DNA of 5,185 nucleotides, taken from assembly GCA_013298375.1 (NCBI GenBank), contig JAAFHM010000369.1, positions 1 to 5,185 of the forward strand, read 5' to 3'. Within the stretch, counting starts at the first letter, position 1. Every line of letters starts with the position of its first letter. This DNA is from Ignavibacteria bacterium. GTDB taxonomy: Bacteria > Bacteroidota > Ignavibacteria > Kapaibacteriales > UBA4661. Made by a program: the position numbers and the translations under genes. The notes beneath the pieces were generated by a model. It searched no databases and was not told the origin of the DNA. It saw only the letters and a list, made by a program, of their open reading frames with translations. Shown here one piece after another: positions 1 to 5,185 of the stretch.

Positions 1-178
1 CTTGTTTGATGGCAGCGTACAAGCCAAGAACTAACTCATCTTTTGTGGGAAAGTAATTGAAAAGCGTTCCATTCGCAACGCCAGCTTCTTTCGCAATCAG
101 ACTGGTGGCTGTTCCATGAAACCCATTCTCCACAAACAATTGCAACGCTGCCTCAAAAATAGCGGATTTTTTATCCAT
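1..178 (-). CDS. TetR/AcrR-family transcriptional repressor, N-terminal part
   Basis: Read on the minus strand from the ATG at 178-176, the frame stays open to the window edge, giving 59 residues of a protein whose C-terminus lies outside. They match the TetR DNA-binding domain: a first helix (residues 4-18, AIFEAALQLFVENGF), then the helix-turn-helix at about 23-43 with the typical T.I A..AGV..GTLFNYF core, followed by P-T-K-D-E-L. TetR proteins of this size are usually about 190-210 residues and bind DNA as dimers; the ligand-binding domain that would show the inducer is not in view. The ATG is chosen because the TetR fold normally starts only a few residues before the first helix. A Bacteroidota-type promoter and a palindrome lie just upstream, so autoregulation is likely. 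The regulated targets are unknown; an efflux or redox gene beyond the window edge is possible but unseen. Confidence 0.93.
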   Translation of the reverse strand, partial: MDKKSAIFEAALQLFVENGFHGTATSLIAKEAGVANGTLFNYFPTKDELVLGLYAAIKQ

Positions 179-210
179 TGCTTGATATGAATTTTATTAA
201 CAAAACAGAC

Positions 211-224
211 TGACTGAACAGTCA
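211..224. promoter_or_regulatory. Palindromic operator, probably bound by the adjacent TetR protein
   Basis: TGACTG-AA-CAGTCA is an inverted repeat with 6-bp arms and a 2-bp centre. It overlaps the last bases of the -7 element and covers the expected transcription start of the TetR gene. Bound protein there would block RNA polymerase, the usual arrangement for an autoregulated TetR repressor. The repeat and its position are seen directly; that the adjacent protein binds it is inferred. No divergent gene is seen on the plus strand. Confidence 0.65.
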
Positions 225-255
225 AAATTAAGCAAACAGTACTACACTTCCAAAA
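223..255 (-). promoter_or_regulatory. Bacteroidota-type promoter of the TetR gene
   Basis: On the minus strand, TTTTG (255-251) is followed by a 20-nt spacer and TAATTTTG (230-223), which matches the Bacteroidota -7 consensus TAnnTTTG exactly. Transcription should start near 216-218, leaving an AT-rich leader of about 40 nt before the ATG at 178. This is the best promoter match in the window. The leader shows no clear Shine-Dalgarno sequence, which is common in this phylum. Confidence 0.72.
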
Positions 256-284
256 CAAAATTTCCGAGAGTAGGAAACACAAAA

Positions 285-326
285 GAGAAAAACGGCGTAG
301 AAGCACGTATCTACGCCGTTTTTGTT
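285..326. terminator. Rho-independent terminator, readable in both directions
   Basis: A perfect 11-bp stem (291-301 with 310-320, AACGGCGTAGA / TCTACGCCGTT) encloses an 8-nt loop. The minus-strand transcript continues as TTTTTCTCTTTT after the stem and the plus-strand transcript as TTTTTG, so the hairpin can work both ways. It lies 28 nt past the stop codon of the aldo/keto reductase remnant and upstream of the TetR promoter. It therefore insulates the TetR gene from minus-strand transcription through 537-1868. Confidence 0.85.
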
Positions 327-348
327 CAATCTTTTTTGGAATCAATGC

Positions 349-472
349 TTAAAAAATCTTCGCATCTTTTAGCACTTGGTCGTGAAGATTCGTAAACGTC
401 TTCGGATAACGCATAGCTGGCGCAGTGAGGTCGTCTAAAATCTTGATTTCATCGGCGGTCAGAATGATTGTA
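349..472 (-). pseudogene. 3' remnant of an aldo/keto reductase gene
   Basis: The minus-strand frame ending with TAA at 351-349 encodes LTADEIKILDDLTAPAMRYP followed by 17 more residues. This resembles the extreme C-terminus of aldo/keto reductases, where the last helix typically reads LT..E...LD.LTAP...YP. A whole enzyme would be about 300-340 residues; only about 40 remain, and the TIM barrel with its Asp-Tyr-Lys-His tetrad is absent. The resemblance stops within a few bases of the palindrome at 473-507, so the gene appears to have been cut there by a rearrangement. The frame itself runs on through the palindrome to a GTG/ATG at 534-529, 2 nt after the stop of the upstream gene, so a 60-61-residue peptide could be made, but its N-terminal third would be palindrome-derived. 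The family call rests on a short stretch. Confidence 0.55.
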
Positions 473-507
473 GGTAGTGTTAAAATCAACTTGATTTTAA
501 CACTACC
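473..507. repeat. 35-nt near-perfect palindrome (17-bp arms, 1-nt centre)
   Basis: GGTAGTGTTAAAATCAA, one central C, then its exact reverse complement. All 17 pairs match and the match ends sharply at 472/508. It lies between the stop of the cohesin-like secreted protein (537) and the aldo/keto reductase remnant. No U-run follows on either strand, so it is not a typical intrinsic terminator, although the hairpin could stabilise an mRNA 3' end. Its position at a gene break and sharp edges suggest two abutting terminal inverted repeats of a mobile element, or a small palindromic repeat unit. No transposase and no flanking target duplication is visible, and the element family cannot be named. 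Confidence 0.8.
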
Positions 508-536
508 GGAAATACATTCTTCCGAGTACATCACGC

Positions 537-1868
537 CTAATTGATTATTTGCACGTTCTTTGTCAATACTTCTCCGTTAGTCTGCACAACAAGCAAATAT
601 AGCCCTGATGATAGATTTTTTGTTTCTATGGACATCACATTATTGCCCTTACACAGGAAAGAAGTGGCTTCTGTGGCTATTTTGCCAAGTGAGTTTATCA
701 AGAAATAATGCACTGAGCTTGCATTCGACAATGTTACGTTATAAGTAAGAATATCAGAAGCAGGATTGGGGCTTACCGCTAACTGCGCTAAAACCGTCGG
801 TTTTGAAAAGAACTTGATTTGTGAACCGCCAGCATTATTCCCCAATATGCGGAAAGAGCCGTTATTCAGTGTCGTTGTATATTGGATTCCTATCGGTTCA
901 GCCTTGACCGTTAGTGCGGTTATTGTATCATTGCCAATGGCTGCCCGAAAGAAAAGAATAATTTGTGACGAGTCTGAACCTGCAACGTAAGGCAAAGAAA
1001 CGGGTATTGTCCTAATGCCATTCTGAACTGAACCTTTAGGAGTGTTGTCAAGAGGCTCCAGCAAACTCGCATTGAACGAAAGCGAAGCAGCAAAAGCGCT
1101 TGTATCTATGGTTGCGCGCTGTTTCATCCCACTAATCGTTATCGGTATTTTGACGGTATCATTGCTTTTGGCGGTGATATTTGCACTTGATAACACTAAG
1201 GAGAAATCTAATTCGCCTTGGGCTTTGCCTTCGATGATGCTGCCAATGAGTGTCGCTCCAATCCTACGGGTATTTCTGAAATTTGAATTTTGATGGAATA
1301 AGCTAGCCTCGACAATTCCCAAATTTTTAGTGTATCTAGCCTTGAGACTTGTTGAATAGTTTCCACCAAAGGCAACTGGATAAGTAACTTCGTGATAGCC
1401 TTCCAGTCTAAGCGTACCAATCGTCGTTATTACTTGGTTGCGGCTTGAAAAGCCGAGAGTATTGGAACGAGAGAAGCCAATAGTTGGAAAGAAAAGCCAT
1501 TGTTGAAACGCAATATCATCACCAGTTTTAATACCCCAGCGCTGCACCAATATTTCTTGATTATTTTTCCACTCAAATATCGCTGTGTCGGTTGAACGCT
1601 CATATCGCACCGAATTATTGTAGGTGCTGTGAATTACGCCATATCGCAGCCTGTTTATCGTCGTATCTTTGGCAACAAATTCAACAACATTTGCATAATC
1701 CGTAATCCCATTACTTGCATAGTATTGATAAGTACGATAAATCCATCTATTCCCTACAACCAACGATTTCATCGGCAATCGAGCAGAATCAATTTGTGCA
1801 TGAATGCTGCCAATCATGCTGAGAAAAATACAGAAGAATGCGGCGGTTACACGTTGAATCGGTTTCAT
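537..1868 (-). CDS. Secreted protein with cohesin-like domain and T9SS type A sorting domain
   Basis: A 443-residue protein is read from the ATG at 1868-1866. This start is chosen because it gives a clean signal peptide (MKPIQR, hydrophobic core, cleavage after SIHA, about residue 24). The open frame continues 45 codons upstream, but that extension would bury the signal peptide and covers the likely promoter. Residues about 35-215 are beta-rich, beginning VVGNRWIYRTYQYY, and are not recognised. Residues about 222-342 (ANITAKSNDTVKIPITISG, later ASLSFNASLLEP) resemble a cohesin-type beta-sandwich: alternating strands with a 'potential for being constant' opening followed by a strand ending in a leucine-rich turn. 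Residues about 362-443 (AVSPNPASDIL ... LSSGLYLLVVQTNG) form the sorting domain that directs export by T9SS and anchoring or release at the cell surface. No catalytic motif is visible, so a structural or binding role is inferred. The molecular partner is unknown. Confidence 0.85.
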   Translation of the reverse strand: MKPIQRVTAAFFCIFLSMIGSIHAQIDSARLPMKSLVVGNRWIYRTYQYYASNGITDYANVVEFVAKDTTINRLRYGVIHSTYNNSVRYERSTDTAIFEWKNNQEILVQRWGIKTGDDIAFQQWLFFPTIGFSRSNTLGFSSRNQVITTIGTLRLEGYHEVTYPVAFGGNYSTSLKARYTKNLGIVEASLFHQNSNFRNTRRIGATLIGSIIEGKAQGELDFSLVLSSANITAKSNDTVKIPITISGMKQRATIDTSAFAASLSFNASLLEPLDNTPKGSVQNGIRTIPVSLPYVAGSDSSQIILFFRAAIGNDTITALTVKAEPIGIQYTTTLNNGSFRILGNNAGGSQIKFFSKPTVLAQLAVSPNPASDILTYNVTLSNASSVHYFLINSLGKIATEATSFLCKGNNVMSIETKNLSSGLYLLVVQTNGEVLTKNVQIIN

Positions 1869-1921
1869 AGCAGTAGAAATTTGCGTGGTTGTTTTGGAAA
1901 AGCACGTTGGAGGAAACATTA

Positions 1922-1951
1922 CAAAATAAGGTGCGCTACGATAAGAATCAA
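1922..1951 (-). promoter_or_regulatory. Possible promoter for the cohesin-like secreted protein
   Basis: On the minus strand, TTG (1951-1949), a 19-nt spacer and TTATTTTG (1929-1922) resemble the Bacteroidota promoter, with one departure from the TAnnTTTG element (TT in place of TA). The start would fall near 1915, leaving a leader of about 47 nt before the ATG at 1868. This placement supports the shorter reading of the gene. Confidence 0.4.
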
Positions 1952-1985
1952 TAACGATTTCAAAGGAATAAACTAAAAAGGCACG

Positions 1986-2007
1986 AAATTTGGTAAATAC
2001 CAAATTT
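1986..2007. terminator. Hairpin after the serine hydrolase gene, possible weak terminator
   Basis: AAATTTGGT and ACCAAATTT form a perfect 9-bp stem around a 4-nt loop (1995-1998), directly abutting the TGA stop (2010-2008) of the serine hydrolase gene. On the minus strand the stem is followed by CGTGCC and only then by TTTTTAG, so the U-run is displaced. It may end or stabilise the upstream transcript; the stem is AT-rich and efficiency is doubtful. Confidence 0.45.
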
Positions 2008-3345
2008 TCATCGCATCACCCGTAATGGTTGTATTTGAGTAGCTTGATGAGTGTGTATGCGCAAAAAGTATATTCCGCTCGGAAGCGAGGAAACATCAAG
2101 TATTGTAGGTGATTGAACATCCCTTAATGTCATCACCGTTTGCCCAAGAACATTGGTCAGTGTAAGAATGGATGCGCCTTCTGCGCCTTCGATATGCAGC
2201 ATTTCATTTGCAGGATTCGGACTAATGCGAAAAGGAGCATCATCCGTACTTTGAACGCTTGTTGCGGCATCAAGTGCAGTCCGAATAAGTTGTTTCATTC
2301 GCAAATAGGTCGGCTCAACTGTTACTAACTGGCTTTGCACCGAAAACACGCCCACGAGATTGCGCCGCCAATCAATCCACGGCGAAAAGCCAAATGCGCC
2401 TTGCGATGACGATTCTAAAACCTCATTGCTTCTGGCATCCACCACTTCCCGCCAATGACCAAGAGCGTACCGCGTATTCCTATCAATGCCCGGAATAAAG
2501 GGTGCAAGCACCGCGTAGGGCGAATACAGAATCGGAGCGCCTCGTGTCTGGTCGAGTTTCATTTCGTTGATGATGCTTTGCGACAAAATGCGTCTGCCGT
2601 TCCAGACACCGCCATTGAGGAGCATTTGCAGATAGTTTTTGTACTCATTGGCAGAGGAAACGATGCTTCCCGCCACACCCGGATTATTGGCATTGGCGAA
2701 AAACGTGAATCGCATTCCCAAAGGACGCGCCACGTAACGGGCAAAGAGCGTATCCCACGCATCACCGCTTGGCAGCGCGATTTTACTCGCCACTTCTGCA
2801 CATCTTCCCGCAACGTGCATCCCGCGTCCGCCATACGCCATACTGCTGCCGGGCGTGGTGGCAAGTGGCAAAGCGAGAATTGCCCGTACTGCTGAGTCGA
2901 GCGTAATGGTAGAATTGCGCAAAATTTCATCATCTACACTACCACCTTCCTCACGAATGCCGGAAGTCATTGAAAACATCTGACGGACGGTCATTCGTGC
3001 CTTGTCGCCAGTGGCGTAACTCAAAAACTTTCCCACCGAATCATCAAGTTTCCACGTGCCGTCGTCCACCATGCCCATTATCACGCCCGCCGAAAGCCAT
3101 TTGCTTGCCGAGGCAATAGGAACGGGGCGGTCTGCGGAGTACATCCGATTTGGAGCGGTGAAGGTCTTATTGTAAATCTCTCGCCCGTCCTTGATGAGAA
3201 TAAGCGTGTAACCACCGCCTGTGCCGCTAATTTTGGCAACAGAATCTTGGAGGAGTTTGTCGAGCGCGGAAAAGTTGTAGGTTTGACCAAACAATCGAGC
3301 AGAGATGAACATCAGTGCGATTGTCAAGAGAGTAATTTGGCGCAT
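2008..3345 (-). CDS. Secreted serine hydrolase, beta-lactamase/class C family, with T9SS sorting domain
   Basis: The 445-residue protein starts with a signal peptide (MRQITLLTIALMF, cleavage about G20/Q21). Residues about 26-355 fit the beta-lactamase family fold (PF00144: class C beta-lactamases, D-alanyl-D-alanine carboxypeptidases, family VIII esterases). The SxxK nucleophile motif is S79-A-S-K82. Supporting signatures are MTSGI at 126-130 (family usually L.MTSGL), Y171 in MAYGGRG where the family has Y-x-N or Y-x-S, RPLGM at 207-211, and QGAFGFSPW at 315-323 in the region of the KTG/HxG box. Residues about 372-445 (FRISPNPANEML ... LPSGIYFLRIH) are the T9SS sorting domain, so the enzyme is exported to the surface or medium. 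The substrate is not evident: a short-chain ester, a lactone or a D-amino-acid peptide are all family possibilities, and beta-lactam resistance should not be assumed. The start lies 39 nt after the stop of the preceding lipoprotein gene. Confidence 0.92.
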   Translation of the reverse strand: MRQITLLTIALMFISARLFGQTYNFSALDKLLQDSVAKISGTGGGYTLILIKDGREIYNKTFTAPNRMYSADRPVPIASASKWLSAGVIMGMVDDGTWKLDDSVGKFLSYATGDKARMTVRQMFSMTSGIREEGGSVDDEILRNSTITLDSAVRAILALPLATTPGSSMAYGGRGMHVAGRCAEVASKIALPSGDAWDTLFARYVARPLGMRFTFFANANNPGVAGSIVSSANEYKNYLQMLLNGGVWNGRRILSQSIINEMKLDQTRGAPILYSPYAVLAPFIPGIDRNTRYALGHWREVVDARSNEVLESSSQGAFGFSPWIDWRRNLVGVFSVQSQLVTVEPTYLRMKQLIRTALDAATSVQSTDDAPFRISPNPANEMLHIEGAEGASILTLTNVLGQTVMTLRDVQSPTILDVSSLPSGIYFLRIHTHQATQIQPLRVMR

Positions 3346-3379
3346 AGCACGTCAAAAAAATGGTAAAAAATGGAAGTAA

Positions 3380-3387
3380 CAAATCTA
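3380..3387 (-). promoter_or_regulatory. Possible -7 element for the serine hydrolase gene
   Basis: TAGATTTG on the minus strand matches TAnnTTTG exactly and includes the TAG stop of the upstream lipoprotein gene (3387-3385). The expected start near 3373 leaves a short leader containing two copies of AAAAAATGG on the plus strand (3355-3374). The -33 region holds only TTTTA, not TTG, so the match is incomplete and read-through from the upstream gene is an alternative. Confidence 0.4.
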
Positions 3388-4512
3388 CGGAAATTTCATT
3401 TTGATAAAATCGCGGAAGCCCGTACCCGCCACACGCAAGCTCCCATCGCCATTATGCAACGCAACAGCATCCCCCAGACCGCCATCGCCGCTATACCAAA
3501 GCACGTAGGACATTTTCGCATCCAGCGTTTTTTGCATGACCTGTTGCACAATGTTCGACGAGCGGTTAATTGTGCCGATTTCATTGGTAACAACAGGCTT
3601 TCCCGTAGCACGGGCGAAGTAGTCAATCACTTCCCCCAAAGCCTTCGTATCCACTGTCGTCAGCGCAGGCAAATCGGGCGTTTGCGCCATGTTTTCGCGC
3701 TGTGCAATGGGTTCGTACCAGTGGAAATTTACTGCATCCATATCCAGCGTTTTGTAGGCAGCGACAAGCTGTTTTGCTTGGTCGAGATTTTTGCGAAGCG
3801 AAGGGTACTTTTTCATATCGGGCAGATCTGCCGCAATCGCTGATGGCATCGAGCGCCGTGCAAAATCGGCGGCTTCGGTGCGCAGCCCTCGCTGATAGTA
3901 ATCATCCCACGCAAGCAGCGTAGCGACTCGTGCGGTGATGCCGCCATTCGTGATTTTTATTTTTTTGGGTTTCGCCACTTCAATTGCCGTCCGTAAAAGC
4001 GCAACATATTTATCCGGCTCCACGACGTGGTATTTGTCGTTTTCTTCCTCATTTTCAATCACGACCATTTCCGGCTGATACTTATTCAAAATTGCTGTAA
4101 CCGTCGTGCGATAGCCCGCTAAATCCGTCGTGTACGGCATGGCGGCTACGGTTTCGCCTGTTTGCTGTGTGTTGATGTTCAGCACTACTTTCACGTTATT
4201 TGTCTGAAACGCATCGTAGCGGTCGGACGAGCCTGTCCACGAGGTTGTTAAAATGGCATCCCGCACACAGGATGCGCCGAGCGCTTGCAAGACCGACAAA
4301 CGCCGTGCTGTCGTGGGTTGTACGTCGTCGGCAGGGTTCACCAGCGCACCGAATGGGTGCTTGAGCGTGGTGGAACTTGATGTTTTCGTTGTGTCGGTCG
4401 GCGTAACGGGATTCGGCGTGGTTCTTTGACACGCTCCCAGAGCGCAGAGCATGGTATAAAGGGCAACATAAAAAGCAAAAGGCTTCTTCCGAAAAACAGG
4501 GAAAATCATCAT
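3385..4512 (-). CDS. Lipoprotein with a probable clan A glycoside hydrolase-like TIM barrel
   Basis: The protein is 375 residues when read from the ATG at 4512-4510 (a second ATG follows directly). That start gives a lipoprotein signal: KK at 9-10, a hydrophobic core, and the lipobox L25-G-A-C28. A frame extension of 42 codons further upstream is rejected because it would put the signal internally and overlap the previous gene. After a Thr/Pro/Ser-rich linker (30-50) comes a barrel-like domain. Features typical of retaining clan A glycosidases are V83-R84 after an early strand, a strand ending in N154-E155 (VVIENEEEN; candidate acid/base), NFHWYEP at 262-268, a strand ending TNEIGT with E311 as candidate nucleophile, and the final barrel W339-Y340. 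The roughly 155-residue gap between the two Glu residues is in the usual range. The GH family is not identifiable; a glycan substrate is inferred, not shown. It probably faces the periplasm or outer surface. Confidence 0.7.
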   Translation of the reverse strand: MMIFPVFRKKPFAFYVALYTMLCALGACQRTTPNPVTPTDTTKTSSSTTLKHPFGALVNPADDVQPTTARRLSVLQALGASCVRDAILTTSWTGSSDRYDAFQTNNVKVVLNINTQQTGETVAAMPYTTDLAGYRTTVTAILNKYQPEMVVIENEEENDKYHVVEPDKYVALLRTAIEVAKPKKIKITNGGITARVATLLAWDDYYQRGLRTEAADFARRSMPSAIAADLPDMKKYPSLRKNLDQAKQLVAAYKTLDMDAVNFHWYEPIAQRENMAQTPDLPALTTVDTKALGEVIDYFARATGKPVVTNEIGTINRSSNIVQQVMQKTLDAKMSYVLWYSGDGGLGDAVALHNGDGSLRVAGTGFRDFIKMKFP

Positions 4513-4580
4513 AGTCGTATCTTTTTTGAGAAAAACGATTGTTGATTCGTACAGGCGGGTGAGTTGACCAGAACGCAAGA

Positions 4581-5185
4581 TTATCGCGCAATGATGATAG
4601 GCTGCACAAAACTCCGCCCCCGCACCGTCAAGCGACAAAAATACGTCCCGTTTGCCAATGTTCCAAGTTCTAATGGGAAGCTCTGTATGCCGCTTGGAAA
4701 GCTACGTTCTGAGAATATCGTCGTGGCAATTTCACCGCGCACCGAGATAATATCCATCGTACCAATTCCTGCTTCTGGCAAGGTGAATGTTGCTAGCGAG
4801 CGCTCTCTTACTGGATTTGGCGAAACAGTCATGCTTACAGCGTTGATGGGATAGGGGTTTTCTTCGCGGATGCCTGTCGAAAGCTGAGGTAATGCGGTTT
4901 CCAGCGAAATGTTTTCGTCACCTGCTTGATACGGCAGTCCCAGCGTGTAGCAAAGAAACATTTCGTCGCTGGTATTCTCACCCCAGCGCACTTGTTTGGG
5001 TGGATTATTGGGGTTGCGAAAATTGTTGGAAGTGTTGTCATAGCTGGCTTCATAGACAATTTCCGAGCGAGCCGGGATTTTTATCATTTTTTTGAACGTA
5101 AAACTGCCTTGCCACTTAAAATCCCAATCATTGATGGCGATAAGCGGTATCGTGTCTCGCGACGGCGTAACGGCGTATGCTTTTG
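4581..5185 (-). CDS. T9SS-secreted protein with PHM-like copper type II monooxygenase C-terminal domain, 5'-truncated
   Basis: The frame is open from the TAA at 4583-4581 to the window edge, showing 200 residues; the ATG at 5087 is internal, since coding continues above it as INDWDFKWQGSFTFKK. Visible residues about 12-90 match the second domain of copper type II ascorbate-dependent monooxygenases (PHM/DBM type, PF03712). The key segment runs YDNTSNN..NPNNPPKQVRWGENTSDEM. In PHM the Met of SSDEM is a ligand of the catalytic copper (CuM), and the same Met is kept here (visible residue 75). The His ligands would lie in the part outside the window. Residues about 119-200 (MTVSPNPVRERS ... LANGTYFCRLTVRG) are a T9SS type A sorting domain. 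Bacterial relatives often carry thioredoxin/SCO-like or cytochrome c domains in front; whether this one does cannot be seen. The next gene begins 68 nt downstream with no convincing terminator between, so co-transcription is possible. Confidence 0.85.
   Translation of the reverse strand, partial: KAYAVTPSRDTIPLIAINDWDFKWQGSFTFKKMIKIPARSEIVYEASYDNTSNNFRNPNNPPKQVRWGENTSDEMFLCYTLGLPYQAGDENISLETALPQLSTGIREENPYPINAVSMTVSPNPVRERSLATFTLPEAGIGTMDIISVRGEIATTIFSERSFPSGIQSFPLELGTLANGTYFCRLTVRGRSFVQPIIIAR

Noticed and set aside
97..345. Open frame of 82 residues on the minus strand
   Set aside because: It overlaps the TetR gene in another frame and runs through its promoter and the terminator; the composition (Cys, Phe, Leu, Arg-rich) is not protein-like.
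1869..2003. 45-codon N-terminal extension of the cohesin-like secreted protein
   Set aside because: It would bury the signal peptide and covers the likely promoter, so the ATG at 1868-1866 is preferred.
2455..2895. Plus-strand open frame of 146 residues inside the serine hydrolase gene
   Set aside because: The opposite strand encodes a clear enzyme with catalytic motifs; this frame shows no domain and is rich in His, Arg and Cys, as expected for an antisense frame.
3370..3843. Plus-strand open frame of 157 residues inside the lipoprotein gene
   Set aside because: It is antisense to a coherent lipoprotein and shows no recognisable family; the frame is open because of the codon use of the real gene.
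4513..4580. Possible terminator between the monooxygenase-like gene and the lipoprotein gene
   Set aside because: On the minus strand ACGA...TCGT precedes TTTTTC, but the stem is only 4 bp with a mismatch beyond it, too weak to call.
4196..4609. Minus-strand open frame of 137 residues overlapping the lipoprotein start
   Set aside because: It is a shifted frame of the real gene, lacks any domain pattern, and would lose the lipobox.
4513..4638. 42-codon N-terminal extension of the glycosidase-like lipoprotein
   Set aside because: It would overlap the end of the upstream gene and put the lipoprotein signal internally.

Overview
The window looks like chromosomal DNA from a Bacteroidota (FCB-group) bacterium, possibly from the Kapabacteria/Chlorobi side. 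Two kinds of evidence support this. Three of the four large proteins end in a type IX secretion system (T9SS) type A sorting domain with the SPNP...G.Y.l.v pattern. Several start regions also carry the Bacteroidota promoter form TTG-N19/20-TAnnTTTG. A genus cannot be named from this sequence. Every credible gene lies on the minus strand, so transcription runs from high to low coordinates.

Layout in transcription order: (1) 5185-4581, the C-terminal part of a secreted protein with the second domain of a PHM-like (copper type II, ascorbate-dependent) monooxygenase, followed by a T9SS sorting domain; its N-terminus lies outside the window. (2) 4512-3385, a lipoprotein with a probable glycoside-hydrolase TIM barrel. 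(3) 3345-2008, a secreted serine hydrolase of the beta-lactamase/class C family with a T9SS sorting domain. (4) 1868-537, a secreted protein with a cohesin-like beta-sandwich and a T9SS sorting domain. (5) 472-349, a 3' remnant of an aldo/keto reductase gene, cut off at a 35-nt near-perfect palindrome. (6) 178-1, the N-terminal part of a TetR-family repressor, preceded by a promoter with a palindromic operator over the expected transcription start.

Genes 1-4 all encode exported proteins (three T9SS cargo proteins and one lipoprotein). They do not form an obvious single pathway and probably have partly separate promoters. No tRNA, rRNA, CRISPR array or intact transposase was seen. No clearly new multi-gene system is visible. 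The points most worth checking are the palindrome at the aldo/keto reductase break, the operator-promoter arrangement of the TetR gene, the divergent glycosidase-like lipoprotein, and the monooxygenase-T9SS fusion.
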